A stretch of DNA of 64,000 nt, taken from the NCBI RefSeq assembly GCF_900109645.1, contig NZ_FOBG01000001.1, forward strand, positions 434,001-498,000. Reading direction: 5' to 3'. The position numbers and the translations under genes were made by a program. The notes beneath the pieces were generated by a model that ran no database searches, was not told the DNA's origin, and worked only from the letters and a program-made list of their open reading frames with translations. This document shows positions 49,909 to 59,114 of the stretch, piece after piece. The DNA is from Duganella sp. CF402. GTDB lineage: Bacteria > Pseudomonadota > Gammaproteobacteria > Burkholderiales > Burkholderiaceae_D. The stretch's first letter is position 1. Each line of letters opens with the position of its first letter.

Positions 49909-49918
49909 GCGGAATTCT

Positions 49919-50003
49919 TGGTGCCCACGGAGGGACTCGAACCCCCACACCTTGCGGCACATGGACCTGAACCATGCGCGTCTACCAATTCCGCCACGTG
50001 GGC
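49919..50003 (-). tRNA. tRNA-Leu (anticodon CAG), copy 3
   Basis: 85 bases including CCA, identical to copy 1. Downstream on its own strand are the same GCGGAATTCT linker and GCCTCC/GGAGGC terminator as at copies 1 and 4. Confidence 0.96.
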
Positions 50004-50151
50004 ATTTTCACTACGCTCTGTTGCATTGTTTGCGTCAGAGGCCAGCATTTTACGGGGACGACTTATTTTTCGCAAGTATTTTTCTACTTGCCTCTTGCGA
50101 AGACGTTTCGTAAGCCTAATACTGCCATTTCAACAATGCCGGAGACTGGAA

Positions 50152-51747
50152 ATGGAAATGATCAGTAACTGGTTCAATAGTGAGGGCTTCATGCCCCACG
50201 GCCACTGTTTCCTGTGGATTCCGTCCATTCTGTGGACGAGTGTGATTTCCGATGCGCTGATCGCGCTGTCTTATCTGTCCATCCCCATCAGCCTGATTTA
50301 CTTCATCCGCAAGCGGCGCGACATGCCGTTCGACTGGATGTTCATCGCCTTCGGTGTGTTCATCCTGGCCTGCGGCGCGACCCACGTGGCCGATATCTGG
50401 GTGGTGTGGCAGCCCGATTATGTATTGTCGGTGACGCTCAAGGCCATCACCGCCGCCGCTTCTGTGGTCACGGCGATCGCCATGCTTCGCCTGATTCCGA
50501 TCGCGCTGCGCATTCCCAGTCCGGCGCAGCTGGCTGCAGTCAACGCCGAGCTGCAAAAGGCCAACGACGATTTGCGTGCGGCGATGGAGCGTGCCGAAGT
50601 GGCCAACCGCGCCAAGAGTGCGTTCCTCGCGTCGATGAGTCATGAGCTGCGCACGCCGCTCAACGCCATTCTCGGCTACACCCAAATCCTCAAGCGCGAC
50701 AAGACGCTGACGTTACCGCAGCAAACCGGCATCAGCACTATTCAGCAGGGCGGGCAGCACTTGCTGGCGTTGATCAACGATGTGCTCGACCTGTCGCGCG
50801 TGGATGCGGGCAAGATGGAATTCCACCCCAAGCCAGTGCGCCTGGGCGAGCTGTTGACGGTGGTGGCGGACATCATGCGCGTGCGTGCCGAGCAAAAGCA
50901 TCTGCACTTCGAGCTGCAATTGGCGGAGGGTTTGCCGCAAGCTGTCAGCCTGGATGAAACACGCATGCGCCAGGTCCTGCTGAACCTGCTTGGCAATGCG
51001 CTCAAGTTTACTGATCGCGGCAGCGTGCGCTTGTGTGTGACCCCGTTGCCGGCCGAGTTAGGGCAGGGGGCAAATGTGGTGCGGCTGCGTTTCGAGGTGA
51101 TCGATGACGGCATCGGCATCGCGCACGATCAGCAGGAGGCGATCTTCCGTCCGTTCGAGCAAGTCGGCGATGCCTCGCGCCGCGCCGGCGGCACCGGCCT
51201 TGGGCTGGCGATCAGCCGTCAGCTGGTGCAGTTGATGGGCGGGCAGTTGCAGGTGGAAAGCGCCTTGGGCAAGGGTAGTCGCTTCTGGTTCGACGTGCCG
51301 CTGACGGTGGTGGCCGCGCCCGGCGTCAAGGTCGGCGGTGAGAGTATCGCTTCCGGTTACGTTGGTCCGCGCAAGACGATTCTGGTAGTGGATGACGTGG
51401 CGACCAACCGCGCCTTGCTGCGCGATTTGCTGGGCTCGCTGGGCTTCCGCACGCTGGAGGCGGAAAACGGCATGTCGGCGCTGATGCAAACGCAGGCACT
51501 GCAGCCGGACATGGTGCTGCTCGATATGGTCATGCCCGGCATGGATGGAATAGAAACCACGCGCCGCCTGCGCGCCGATGCACGCACGGCCGATACGCCG
51601 GTGCTGATTATTTCAGCCAGTTCCACGCCGGAAGAGGAGGAGCGTTCGCTGGAGGTGGGTGCCAATGCCTTCCTGGCCAAGCCGGTCAATGAACACGACC
51701 TGCTGCGCGAGATAGGTGCGCATTTGAAGCTGGAATGGACGGAGTAG
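50152..51747 (+). CDS. Hybrid histidine kinase with ethylene-receptor-like sensor domain
   Basis: A 531-aa protein starting at ATG 50152 (GGAG 7 bases upstream); ATG 50158 is an alternative. Three membrane helices (residues about 22-120) form an ETR1-type sensor. The plant ethylene-receptor residues D25, Y32, I35, P36, C65 and H69 align without gaps to D34, Y41, I44, P45, C74 (in CGATH) and H78; C65/H69 bind the copper cofactor. HisKA follows (H164 in SMSHELRTPLN), then an ATPase domain (DDGIGIAHDQ, GTGLGLAISRQL) and a C-terminal receiver (VVDDVATN, LLDMVMP, KPVN). It may sense ethylene or another ligand through copper. It stands alone between tRNA-Leu copies 3 and 4. Confidence 0.93.
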   Translation: MEMISNWFNSEGFMPHGHCFLWIPSILWTSVISDALIALSYLSIPISLIYFIRKRRDMPFDWMFIAFGVFILACGATHVADIWVVWQPDYVLSVTLKAITAAASVVTAIAMLRLIPIALRIPSPAQLAAVNAELQKANDDLRAAMERAEVANRAKSAFLASMSHELRTPLNAILGYTQILKRDKTLTLPQQTGISTIQQGGQHLLALINDVLDLSRVDAGKMEFHPKPVRLGELLTVVADIMRVRAEQKHLHFELQLAEGLPQAVSLDETRMRQVLLNLLGNALKFTDRGSVRLCVTPLPAELGQGANVVRLRFEVIDDGIGIAHDQQEAIFRPFEQVGDASRRAGGTGLGLAISRQLVQLMGGQLQVESALGKGSRFWFDVPLTVVAAPGVKVGGESIASGYVGPRKTILVVDDVATNRALLRDLLGSLGFRTLEAENGMSALMQTQALQPDMVLLDMVMPGMDGIETTRRLRADARTADTPVLIISASSTPEEEERSLEVGANAFLAKPVNEHDLLREIGAHLKLEWTE

Positions 51748-51754
51748 AAAACAA

Positions 51755-51780
51755 AAAAGCCTCCCGAGGGAGGCTTTTTT
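51755..51780. terminator. Bidirectional terminator between kinase gene and tRNA-Leu 4
   Basis: AAAAAAGCCTCC-CGAG-GGAGGCTTTTTTT, 7 bases after the kinase stop; A and T runs on both sides serve the convergent kinase and tRNA transcripts. Confidence 0.88.
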
Positions 51781-51792
51781 TGCGGAATTCTG

Positions 51793-51877
51793 TGGTGCCC
51801 ACGGAGGGACTCGAACCCCCACACCTTGCGGCACATGGACCTGAACCATGCGCGTCTACCAATTCCGCCACGTGGGC
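51793..51877 (-). tRNA. tRNA-Leu (anticodon CAG), copy 4
   Basis: 85 bases including CCA, identical to copies 1 and 3. A -10 box TATAAT on the minus strand (51903-51908) lies about 26 bases upstream of the tRNA 5' end. Confidence 0.96.
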
Positions 51878-51902
51878 ACTGATGCTTCTTAACAACTCTG
51901 CT

Positions 51903-51908
51903 ATTATA
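51903..51908 (-). promoter_or_regulatory. -10 box of tRNA-Leu copy 4
   Basis: Perfect TATAAT on the minus strand. The -35 region (near 51926-51931) is weak. Between here and rnr (52166) I see no further gene. Confidence 0.5.
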
Positions 51909-52165
51909 TCGACCGGGAGAGCTTTGCGCCAGATGAACTTTTACATTCCTTACTGCACATCAACCCTGTCTAGCAGTTCTCGCCGCTTGCGCTGCGAGAG
52001 ACCAGAATTATAGAGGATTCCCCGGCGAAGTCAAAGGCCTCCTGAAAAATTTTTTACCGATCCCTGGCGCGAAGCGTGAAATGGTCAAGCTTGGCGTTTC
52101 CAAGTACACTACGCCTGTCGCCGTATCCCATATATATGCCAACACTGAAAAAATAAGAAAAACTT

Positions 52166-54637
52166 TTGAACCAATCTACACACACCATTCCCAGCCGGGA
52201 GGAAATTCTCGGCATCTTCCGCAGCGCCAAAGGCCCACTGGACCTGCGCGCCCTGTCGAAATCGCTGAAGGTCGGCACCGACGCCCAGGCTATCCTGTCG
52301 CGCCGCCTGAACGCCATGCAGCGCGACGGCCAGATCATCATTGACGACAGCGGCCACTATTCGCTGGCCACGCAGACCGGCTTCATCGCCGGCCGCGTCA
52401 GCAGCCATCGCGATGGCTTCGGCTTTGTGATCCCGGATGAGCCGGGCGAAGACCTGTTCCTGCCTGAGAAGGAAATGCAGAAAGTATTGCATGGCGACCG
52501 AGTGCTGGCGAAGATCGTCGGCGTGGACCGCCGTGGCCGCTCCGAAGGCACGATCGTGGAAGTCACGCAGCGCGCCAACACCCACATCATCGGTCGCTTG
52601 CTGAACCAGAACGGCGCCTGGATCGTGGCGCCGGAAGACCAGCGTATTTCGCAAGACGTGCTGGTGGAAGGCTCGGTCGGCAAGGCCAAGTCTGGCCAGA
52701 TCGTCAGCGTGGAATTGACCGAACAGCCGATGCGCTTCAAGCAACCGGTCGGCAAGATCGTTGAAGTGCTGGGTTCGCTGGACGATCCCGGCATGGAAAT
52801 CGAAATCGCCGTGCGCAAGTTCGGCGTGCCGCACATCTTCTCGGACGCTGCGCTGCGCCAGGCCAACAAGCTGCCGGACCACGTGAGCGAAAGCGACTGG
52901 GGCGACCGCGTCGACCTGCGCGACGTGCCGATGGTCACCATCGACGGCGAAGACGCGCGCGACTTCGACGATGCGGTCTACTGCGAGCCGATCAAGATCG
53001 GCCGCAGCAAGGGCTACCGCCTGATCGTCGCGATTGCCGACGTCAGCCACTACGTCAAGCCGAACGACGCGCTCGACGCCGACGCGCTGCAGCGCAGTAC
53101 CTCGGTCTATTTCCCGCGCCGCGTGATTCCAATGCTGCCGGAGAAGCTGTCCAACGGCCTGTGCTCGCTGAACCCGGCGGTCGACCGTTTGACGCTGGTG
53201 TGCGACGCCGTCGTCACCGCCAAGGGCGAGATCACGGCCTACCAGTTCTACCCGGCGGTGATCCACTCGGCAGCGCGCCTGACCTACACCGAAGTGGCCG
53301 ACATCCTCGGCAACACCAAGGGACCGGAGGCCAAGCGCCGCGCCGGCCTGGTGCCGCACCTGACCAATCTGTACGACGTGTTCCAGGCGCTGCTGAAAGC
53401 GCGCGCCGAGCGTGGCGCCATCGATTTCGAAACCACCGAAACCTATATCGTCTGCAACCCGAACGGCAAGATCGAAAAGATCATTCCGCGCACCCGCAAC
53501 GATGCGCACCGCCTGATCGAGGAATGCATGCTGACCGCTAACGTGTGCGCGGCCGATTTGCTGATCCGTCACAAGCACCCTGGCACCTACCGCATCCACG
53601 CCACGCCGACCGCTGAAAAGCTCAAGCAAGTGCGTACCTTCCTCAAGCAAGTAAACCTGGTACTGAACGGCGGCGACAAGCCTGCCGCAGCCGACTATGC
53701 CGCGTTGATGAGGCAGATCAAGGAACGTCCGGACGCATCGCTGCTGCAAACCATGCTGCTGCGCTCGATGCAGCAGGCGGTGTACTCGCCCGATAACATC
53801 GGCCACTTCGGCCTGGCGTATGAGGCTTATGCCCACTTCACCAGCCCGATCCGCCGCTATCCGGACTTGCTGACGCACCGCGCCATCAAGGCCATCCTGC
53901 TGGGCAAGAAGTACGAGCCCAAGATCGCCAGCAACAGCGTGCTGAACACCAACGTCTCGAACGCCACCCGCAAGCAGCAAGCCAAGGACAAGGCCGAAGG
54001 CAAAGAGAAGAAAGCCGCCGACATGACCGTGTGGGATGCGCTCGGCGTGCACTGCTCGGCCAACGAGCGCCGCGCCGACGAAGCCTCGCGCGATGTCGAG
54101 AACTGGCTCAAGTGCTACTTCATGCAGGACAAGCTGGGCGAGGAATACACCGGCATCATCACCGGCGTGGCCACCTTCGGCATCTTCGTGCAGCTGGACC
54201 AGTTGTTCGTCGAGGGCATGGTGCACATCACCGATCTGGGTCAGGATTACTTCCAGTACGACGATGCCCGCCACGAATTGAAGGGCGAACGCTCCGGCAA
54301 GACCTTCCAGCTGACCGATCGCGTCAGCGTGCAGGTGGTGCGCGTCGATCTGGAGTCGCGCAAGATCGACCTGCGCCTGGCCGGTGCCGACGCGGTGCCG
54401 CCGCGCGAAGGCCGCGCCGACGCGCCGTCGAAAGACCGCAAGACCAACATCAAGCCTGGCCCGGCGATCCCGGCCGCCAAGCCTGGTAAGCCGGCCCGCA
54501 GGCCAGCCGCTGCCGCCGCGCCGAAAAAGCCGGCCGCAGCCAAGCCGAAAGCGGCCGCAAGCAAGCCCAAGGCTGCACCCGCAGCCAAACCTCGGGCAGT
54601 CAAAAAAGCTGCCCCAAAAAGTAAGAAGAAGCGATAA
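52166..54637 (+). CDS. rnr: Ribonuclease R
   Basis: An 823-aa processive 3'-5' exoribonuclease of the RNase II family. After an N-terminal helix-turn-helix-like region (REEILGIFRSAKGPLDLRALSKSLK) come cold-shock domains (about 65-230), the RNB catalytic domain with the metal-binding DGEDARDFDDAVYCE and YAHFTSPIRRYPDLLTHR, and an S1 domain (about 640-725). A long Lys/Ala/Pro-rich tail (about 755-823) would contribute RNA binding. The only in-frame start I can support is TTG 52166, with a weak ribosome site; the upstream in-frame ATG 52136 is closed by a stop. Confidence 0.96.
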   Translation: MNQSTHTIPSREEILGIFRSAKGPLDLRALSKSLKVGTDAQAILSRRLNAMQRDGQIIIDDSGHYSLATQTGFIAGRVSSHRDGFGFVIPDEPGEDLFLPEKEMQKVLHGDRVLAKIVGVDRRGRSEGTIVEVTQRANTHIIGRLLNQNGAWIVAPEDQRISQDVLVEGSVGKAKSGQIVSVELTEQPMRFKQPVGKIVEVLGSLDDPGMEIEIAVRKFGVPHIFSDAALRQANKLPDHVSESDWGDRVDLRDVPMVTIDGEDARDFDDAVYCEPIKIGRSKGYRLIVAIADVSHYVKPNDALDADALQRSTSVYFPRRVIPMLPEKLSNGLCSLNPAVDRLTLVCDAVVTAKGEITAYQFYPAVIHSAARLTYTEVADILGNTKGPEAKRRAGLVPHLTNLYDVFQALLKARAERGAIDFETTETYIVCNPNGKIEKIIPRTRNDAHRLIEECMLTANVCAADLLIRHKHPGTYRIHATPTAEKLKQVRTFLKQVNLVLNGGDKPAAADYAALMRQIKERPDASLLQTMLLRSMQQAVYSPDNIGHFGLAYEAYAHFTSPIRRYPDLLTHRAIKAILLGKKYEPKIASNSVLNTNVSNATRKQQAKDKAEGKEKKAADMTVWDALGVHCSANERRADEASRDVENWLKCYFMQDKLGEEYTGIITGVATFGIFVQLDQLFVEGMVHITDLGQDYFQYDDARHELKGERSGKTFQLTDRVSVQVVRVDLESRKIDLRLAGADAVPPREGRADAPSKDRKTNIKPGPAIPAAKPGKPARRPAAAAAPKKPAAAKPKAAASKPKAAPAAKPRAVKKAAPKSKKKR

Positions 54638-55384
54638 ATGAGCAAGAACAAAATGATTTTCGGTTTCCACGCGGTGACTTCGCGCCTGCGTCACGAAGCC
54701 GCCTCGGTGGAAGAAATTTTCGTCGACGCCACGCGCGACGACCGCCGTATGAAGGACCTGATCGCCAACGCGAAAGCGGCTGGCGTGCGCGTGATGCCGG
54801 TCGATTCGGCCCGCCTCGACAAGATCGTCGGCACCCGCCGCCACCAGGGCGTGATCGCGTTTGCCTCGCAGCTGGCGCTGGCGCGCAATCTGGATGAACT
54901 GCTGGATGCGATCGAAGGCCCGCCGCTGCTGCTGGTGTTGGACGGCATCACCGACCCGCACAATCTGGGCGCCTGCCTGCGCGTGGCCGACGGCGTTGGT
55001 GCACACGCGGTGATCGTGCCGAAGGACCGCGCGGTGGGCCTGAACGCCACCGCCGCCAAAGTGGCGTCGGGCGCGGCAGAGACCGTGCCTTACATCACCG
55101 TGACCAATCTGGCGCGCACCCTGCGCGAGCTGAAGGATCGCGGCATCTGGCTGATCGGTACTTCCGACGATGGCGACAAAGGTTTGTACGAAGCCGACTT
55201 CACCGGTCCGACCGCGCTGGTCATGGGCTCGGAAGGCGAGGGCATGCGCCGCCTGACGCGCGAGACCTGTGACATGCTGGTCAGCATTCCGATGTTCGGC
55301 TCGGTAGAGAGTTTGAACGTGTCGGTTGCATCGGGCGTCTGTCTGTACGAAGCGCGCCGCCAGCGTATCGCCAAGGACGTTTAA
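54638..55384 (+). CDS. rlmB: 23S rRNA (guanosine-2'-O)-methyltransferase RlmB
   Basis: A 248-aa SPOUT methyltransferase modifying G2251 of 23S rRNA. The N-terminal L30e-like domain ([28 protein letters not shown]) binds RNA. The knotted C-terminal domain has [31 protein letters not shown] and [17 protein letters not shown]. It begins on the base after the rnr stop, the conserved rnr-rlmB pair. Confidence 0.96.
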   Translation: MSKNKMIFGFHAVTSRLRHEAASVEEIFVDATRDDRRMKDLIANAKAAGVRVMPVDSARLDKIVGTRRHQGVIAFASQLALARNLDELLDAIEGPPLLLVLDGITDPHNLGACLRVADGVGAHAVIVPKDRAVGLNATAAKVASGAAETVPYITVTNLARTLRELKDRGIWLIGTSDDGDKGLYEADFTGPTALVMGSEGEGMRRLTRETCDMLVSIPMFGSVESLNVSVASGVCLYEARRQRIAKDV

Positions 55385-55511
55385 GCGACACGCACTCACC
55401 GGCGGCCACCTTCGAGGGCCGCTGGTTCTCCCCTCCGAAGTTGGCCGCTGTTCAGCAATTCCCAACCGGATACGCTACCATGAAAGCACCGGTTGTCATC
55501 CTGGATAAGCC

Positions 55512-56246
55512 ATGTTTCATCGTCTGCGCCAAGACATCAACAGCATCATCGAACGTGATCCCGCCGCCCGCAATGCGTGGGAGGTCCTGACCTGCTATCC
55601 CGGCCTGCAAGCCCTCGTCATGCACCGCTGGGCCAGCTGGTGCTGGCTGCACAAAATGAAGTGGCTGGGCCGCTTCATCTCTTATCTTGCCCGCATCATT
55701 ACCGGAATTGAAATCCACCCTGGCGCCACCATCGGCCATCGGGTGTTCATCGACCACGGCTTTGGCGTGGTGATCGGCGAGACCGCCGAAGTGGGCGACG
55801 ATTGCACCATCTATCAGGGCGTGACGCTGGGCGGCACCTCGCTGCACACCGGCGCCAAGCGCCACCCGACGCTGGGGCGCGGCGTGATCGTCGGCGCCGG
55901 CGCCAAGGTGCTGGGCGGTTTCACCGTAGGTGAATATGCCAAGGTCGGCTCCAACGCCGTGCTGCTGCGGCCGGTGCCGCCGGGCGCGACGGCGGTCGGC
56001 AATCCGGCGCATATCGTGCAGAAGGAAGCCAATGCTGTGCCGAATCCGTTTGCCGCCTACGGCGTGACGCCGAACGGCGACGACCCGCTATCGAAGGCAC
56101 TGCGCGGCCTGATCGAGAACGCGGTCAGGCAGGAAGCGCAGATCGAACGGCTGGTGGCCACCATGAAGGCGGCGGGGCTGGAGTGTCAGAGCGTGCCCGA
56201 GTGTGATAAATTGAATTCCGACCAATTGAACAAGCTTGTCGAATAA
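55512..56246 (+). CDS. cysE: Serine O-acetyltransferase
   Basis: A 244-aa acetyltransferase giving O-acetylserine for cysteine synthesis. A short N-terminal helical region precedes a left-handed beta-helix of hexapeptide repeats (IEIHPGATIGHRVFIDHGFGVVIGETAEVGDDCTIYQGVTLGGTSLHTGAKRHPTLGRGVIVGAGAKVLGG), with the catalytic His in IDHGFG and GAKRHP. It is the short EpsC/SrpH-like type, with a C-terminal tail after GNPA. yceH-type gene follows by 11 bases. Confidence 0.94.
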   Translation: MFHRLRQDINSIIERDPAARNAWEVLTCYPGLQALVMHRWASWCWLHKMKWLGRFISYLARIITGIEIHPGATIGHRVFIDHGFGVVIGETAEVGDDCTIYQGVTLGGTSLHTGAKRHPTLGRGVIVGAGAKVLGGFTVGEYAKVGSNAVLLRPVPPGATAVGNPAHIVQKEANAVPNPFAAYGVTPNGDDPLSKALRGLIENAVRQEAQIERLVATMKAAGLECQSVPECDKLNSDQLNKLVE

Positions 56247-56257
56247 GGAAGCAGCGT

Positions 56258-56926
56258 ATGGAAGAAGGCGCAGAAGTACTGGACCCGTTTGAAATCCGCG
56301 TACTGGCCGTGCTGGCCGAAAAAGAGGCGCTGACGCCGGATAATTATCCGATGTCGCTGAACGCGCTGGTGAACGGCTGCAACCAGCTGTCGAGCCGGGA
56401 TCCGGTGATGGCGCTGTCGGAGGAGACGGTGGCCGATGTGCTGCAGCGTCTCATGCAGCGCAAGTACGTCAACGGCATCACACAGGCCGGCGCGCGCGTG
56501 ACCAAGTACGAGCACCGCATGCGCATCAAGTGGTCGCTGGAGCAGGACAAGCTGGCGGTGCTGACCATCCTGATGCTGCGCGGCCTGCAAACGGCCGGCG
56601 AAATCCGTACCCGCAGCGGCCGCCTGCACGACTTCAAATCGGTGGGTGATGTGGAGTTGGCGCTGCAATTCCTGATCGATAAATATCCGCCACTGGTGTC
56701 GCGCCTGGCACTGGCGCCGGGCACCAAGGAACCGCGCTACGGTCAGCTGCTGGGCGGGGAAGAAGCGCTGGCGCGCGAAGAAACAGCGGCCAGCCTCGGT
56801 GGATCGGTGAGCGGCGGCGGGCAGGGCACCCGCATCGGCGCGCTGGAGCAGGAAGTCCAGCAACTGCGGCAGCAAGTGGAAGAGCTCACCGCGCAGTTTG
56901 CCGAATTCCGCAAGCAGTTCGAGTAA
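56258..56926 (+). CDS. YceH family (DUF480) protein
   Basis: A 222-aa protein with the DUF480 pattern: FEIRVLAVLAEKEALTPDNYPMSLNALVNGCNQLSSRDPVM at the N-terminus, then TKYEHRM and LTILMLRGLQTAGEIRTRSGRLHDF. These are two winged-helix-like modules. A C-terminal coiled coil (LEQEVQQLRQQVEELTAQFAEFRKQFE) may mediate oligomerisation. Function is unknown in the family. Its stop abuts the stop of the convergent permease gene with no spacer. Confidence 0.92.
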   Translation: MEEGAEVLDPFEIRVLAVLAEKEALTPDNYPMSLNALVNGCNQLSSRDPVMALSEETVADVLQRLMQRKYVNGITQAGARVTKYEHRMRIKWSLEQDKLAVLTILMLRGLQTAGEIRTRSGRLHDFKSVGDVELALQFLIDKYPPLVSRLALAPGTKEPRYGQLLGGEEALAREETAASLGGSVSGGGQGTRIGALEQEVQQLRQQVEELTAQFAEFRKQFE

Positions 56927-57874
56927 TTACACCTCTTCGCGGCGGCGGCGCATGAACACGGCGACGGCAATCATCGCCACGCCGGCTGCGGCGCCGATCC
57001 ACACACTGGCGCCGCCCAGCGTCGACCACGAAGCGTCGAAGATGGCGTCCGGCAGGGTGATCCGGTGCTCCTTGTTGGCAACCGCGATGGTCTCCGCGCT
57101 GGATCCCAGCCACGAGCCCGGCACCACGCCCAGCAGGATGCGGGCGGTGATGTTCTGGCTGAACCAGGCGGCATCGAAGCCGAAGTGCAGGATTTTCTCC
57201 GCCCACAACAGCAGCAGCGAAGTAATCAGCGGCGTGCCTACGGCCCACAGGAACACCTTGGAGCGCGCCATGCTCGACACCATCAGCAGCCAGCCCACAG
57301 TCGGCAAGGCCCACAGCACATACACCGGCAGCAAGCCAACCAGACGCAGCGGTGCCAGATAGAATTCCGGCTGCATCAGTATCACGCCAAACAGGTTGGT
57401 GCCGTGCGTCAGCAGCGCCATGCAGGTGGCCAGCAGCATCACCAGTCCCAGCACGATGGTGATGCCGATGGTAATCAGCGGCGCCACCACCACCGCCAGC
57501 AGCAGTTTTGACATGACGGTCGTGAAGTCCGACACCGGCAGCGACTTCCAGAACAGCAGGCTGCGGTCGCGGCGCTCGTCGTGCAGGGCGCCGAGGCAGT
57601 AGAAAAATACCAGCAAGCTGAGCACCATCAGCACTGGCGTGCCGGTGGCGACGTAGGCTTGCGCCAGCGTTTCGGCGATGCGGGTGCGCGCTGCACCTTC
57701 GATGGTGATGCTGCCGATGTTTTGGCCACCAATGCTCAAGCCGCTGATTTTGCCGAGGAACAGGCTGGATAGCACCAGCAGGGCAACGGCGCAGGCGATC
57801 ACCACCGGCGTCCAGAACAGCATGCCCTTGTTTTCCCACATCTCGCGCTTGATCAGCCATTTCATGGTTTTCAT
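56927..57874 (-). CDS. ABC transporter permease (YtrC/D-like)
   Basis: A 315-aa membrane protein with six or seven hydrophobic segments (about 20-42, 100-120, 130-155, 165-190, 205-225, 235-250 and 290-307). There is a large exported loop between helices 1 and 2. The start overlaps the ATPase gene stop (ATGA). With the upstream ATPase and a GntR regulator of YtrA type it forms an exporter of unknown substrate. Confidence 0.88.
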   Translation of the reverse strand: MKTMKWLIKREMWENKGMLFWTPVVIACAVALLVLSSLFLGKISGLSIGGQNIGSITIEGAARTRIAETLAQAYVATGTPVLMVLSLLVFFYCLGALHDERRDRSLLFWKSLPVSDFTTVMSKLLLAVVVAPLITIGITIVLGLVMLLATCMALLTHGTNLFGVILMQPEFYLAPLRLVGLLPVYVLWALPTVGWLLMVSSMARSKVFLWAVGTPLITSLLLLWAEKILHFGFDAAWFSQNITARILLGVVPGSWLGSSAETIAVANKEHRITLPDAIFDASWSTLGGASVWIGAAAGVAMIAVAVFMRRRREEV

Positions 57875-58728
57875 GCGTAGCTCCCTTTCATGGTGGCGAC
57901 GAACAGATCGGCCACGCTCGGCGTGCGCAGTTCGCCAAAATTCGACAGCTGCTGGCGGTGTACGCCATCAAACAGCATCACGGCCTTGCCGAACACGGTG
58001 CGCTGGCTCAGCGGCTGCAGCGCGTTGGCGGCGGCCACGAACTGCGGCTCCACCATCACCTCGGTAAAGCGCTCGCCCACTTCATCCATCGAGGCGGCCA
58101 GCGAAATCTTGCCGTTCTCGATGAACATCAGGTCGGTGAGGATGTGCTCGACTTCCTCGATCTGGTGGGTGGTGATGAGGATGGTTTTGTTCTCGTCGAA
58201 GTAGTCTTCCAGCAGGTTCTGGTAGAACTGCTTGCGGTACAGGATGTCGAGGCCGAGGGTGGGCTCGTCCAGCACCAGCAGCTTGGCGTCGATGGCCATC
58301 ACCAGCGCCAGGTGCAGCTGCACCACCATGCCCTTGGACATGGCTTTGACCTTCATGTCCGGCGTCAGCTTGGTGTTGGCGATGTACTTCTCGGCCTTGG
58401 CGCGGTCGAAGCGCGGGTGCACGCCTTCGACGAAATCGATGGCGTCCTTGACCTTGAGCCAGCGCGGCAGGATGGCGACGTCGGCGATGAAGCAGACCTC
58501 GTTCATCAGGGCCTCGCGCTGGGTACGCGGATCCATGCCCAGCACCGACAGCTCGCCGTCGAACTGGGTCAGGCCGAGGATGGCCTTGAGGGTGGTGGTC
58601 TTGCCGGAGCCGTTGGGGCCGATCAGGCCGACGATGCGGCCGGCCTCGACCGTGAAGCTGGCGCCGTCGAGCGCGGTCTGCTTGCCGTAGCGCTTGCCGA
58701 GATTGGTGGCGGTGATGAGGGCGCTCAT
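57871..58728 (-). CDS. ABC transporter ATP-binding protein (YtrB-like)
   Basis: A 285-aa ATPase: Walker A GLIGPNGSGKTTTLKA, Q-loop near LGLTQFDG, a divergent signature AMSKGMVVQLHLAL (in place of LSGGQ), Walker B LLVLDEPTLGLD and the H-loop ITTHQIEEVEHI. It is the CcmA/YtrB-like export type. Its start overlaps the GntR gene stop (ATGA), giving a compact regulator-ATPase-permease operon. Confidence 0.93.
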   Translation of the reverse strand: MSALITATNLGKRYGKQTALDGASFTVEAGRIVGLIGPNGSGKTTTLKAILGLTQFDGELSVLGMDPRTQREALMNEVCFIADVAILPRWLKVKDAIDFVEGVHPRFDRAKAEKYIANTKLTPDMKVKAMSKGMVVQLHLALVMAIDAKLLVLDEPTLGLDILYRKQFYQNLLEDYFDENKTILITTHQIEEVEHILTDLMFIENGKISLAASMDEVGERFTEVMVEPQFVAAANALQPLSQRTVFGKAVMLFDGVHRQQLSNFGELRTPSVADLFVATMKGSYA

Positions 58729-59081
58729 GCTGGCGCTCCCGGCGCCGCTTTCAGCAGCGCTTCCAGATCCAGGCCAAGGCGGCGGATGCGTTCCAGCATG
58801 GTGGGCCAGTCTTCGCGCAGGAAGCGCTCGCGTTCGGATGCCAGCAGTTTGTCGCGGGCGCCATCAGTCACATACATACCTAAACCCCTCCGTTTTTCGA
58901 CCAGCGTTTCGTCGACCAGCTCCTGATAGGCGCGCGACACCGTGATCGGGTTGAGTTGATAATCGGCGGCGATTTGCCGTACCGAGGGCAGGGCATCGCC
59001 CGGTTGGAGCAGCCCGTCGAGCATCATGCCGACGACCTTGTCCTTCAGTTGCCGATAAATCGGCGCATTGTCATTCCACAT
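58725..59081 (-). CDS. GntR-family regulator (YtrA subfamily)
   Basis: A 118-aa short GntR protein: APIYRQLKDKVVGMMLDGLLQPGDALPSVRQIAADYQLNPITVSRAYQELVDETLVEKRRGLGMYV is the winged-helix DNA-binding domain, followed by only a ~40-residue helical tail. YtrA-type regulators usually repress their own ABC operon. The dyad at 59115-59136 lies 34 bases upstream and is a likely operator. Confidence 0.93.
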   Translation of the reverse strand: MWNDNAPIYRQLKDKVVGMMLDGLLQPGDALPSVRQIAADYQLNPITVSRAYQELVDETLVEKRRGLGMYVTDGARDKLLASERERFLREDWPTMLERIRRLGLDLEALLKAAPGAPA

Positions 59082-59114
59082 ACATAGGTACCCCTTACGT
59101 GTGTTGATGAAGTG

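Larger units (their letters stand above)
49644..49918. other. Intergenic stretch with homopolymer, tRNA-Leu-flank remnant and terminators
   Basis: A C10 tract lies at 49649-49658. GAATTCGTGGTGCCC (49662-49676) resembles the flank and 3' end of the tRNA-Leu genes (compare GAATTCTGTGGTGCCC at 51786), suggesting a remnant of a lost tRNA-Leu copy. A GC-rich hairpin GGCCGCG/CGCGGCC with T8 lies at 49838-49865. A second terminator lies at 49884-49908. I see no convincing coding sequence. Confidence 0.45.

Noticed and set aside
49761-49970. Short plus-strand frame running into the tRNA-Leu 3 region
   Set aside because: It reads through a terminator and into the antisense of a tRNA; no ribosome site or family pattern.
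47723-51877. Integrative element or prophage in the tRNA-Leu array
   Set aside because: No integrase, recombinase or phage gene is present in the interval; only the tRNA cassette duplication is supported.
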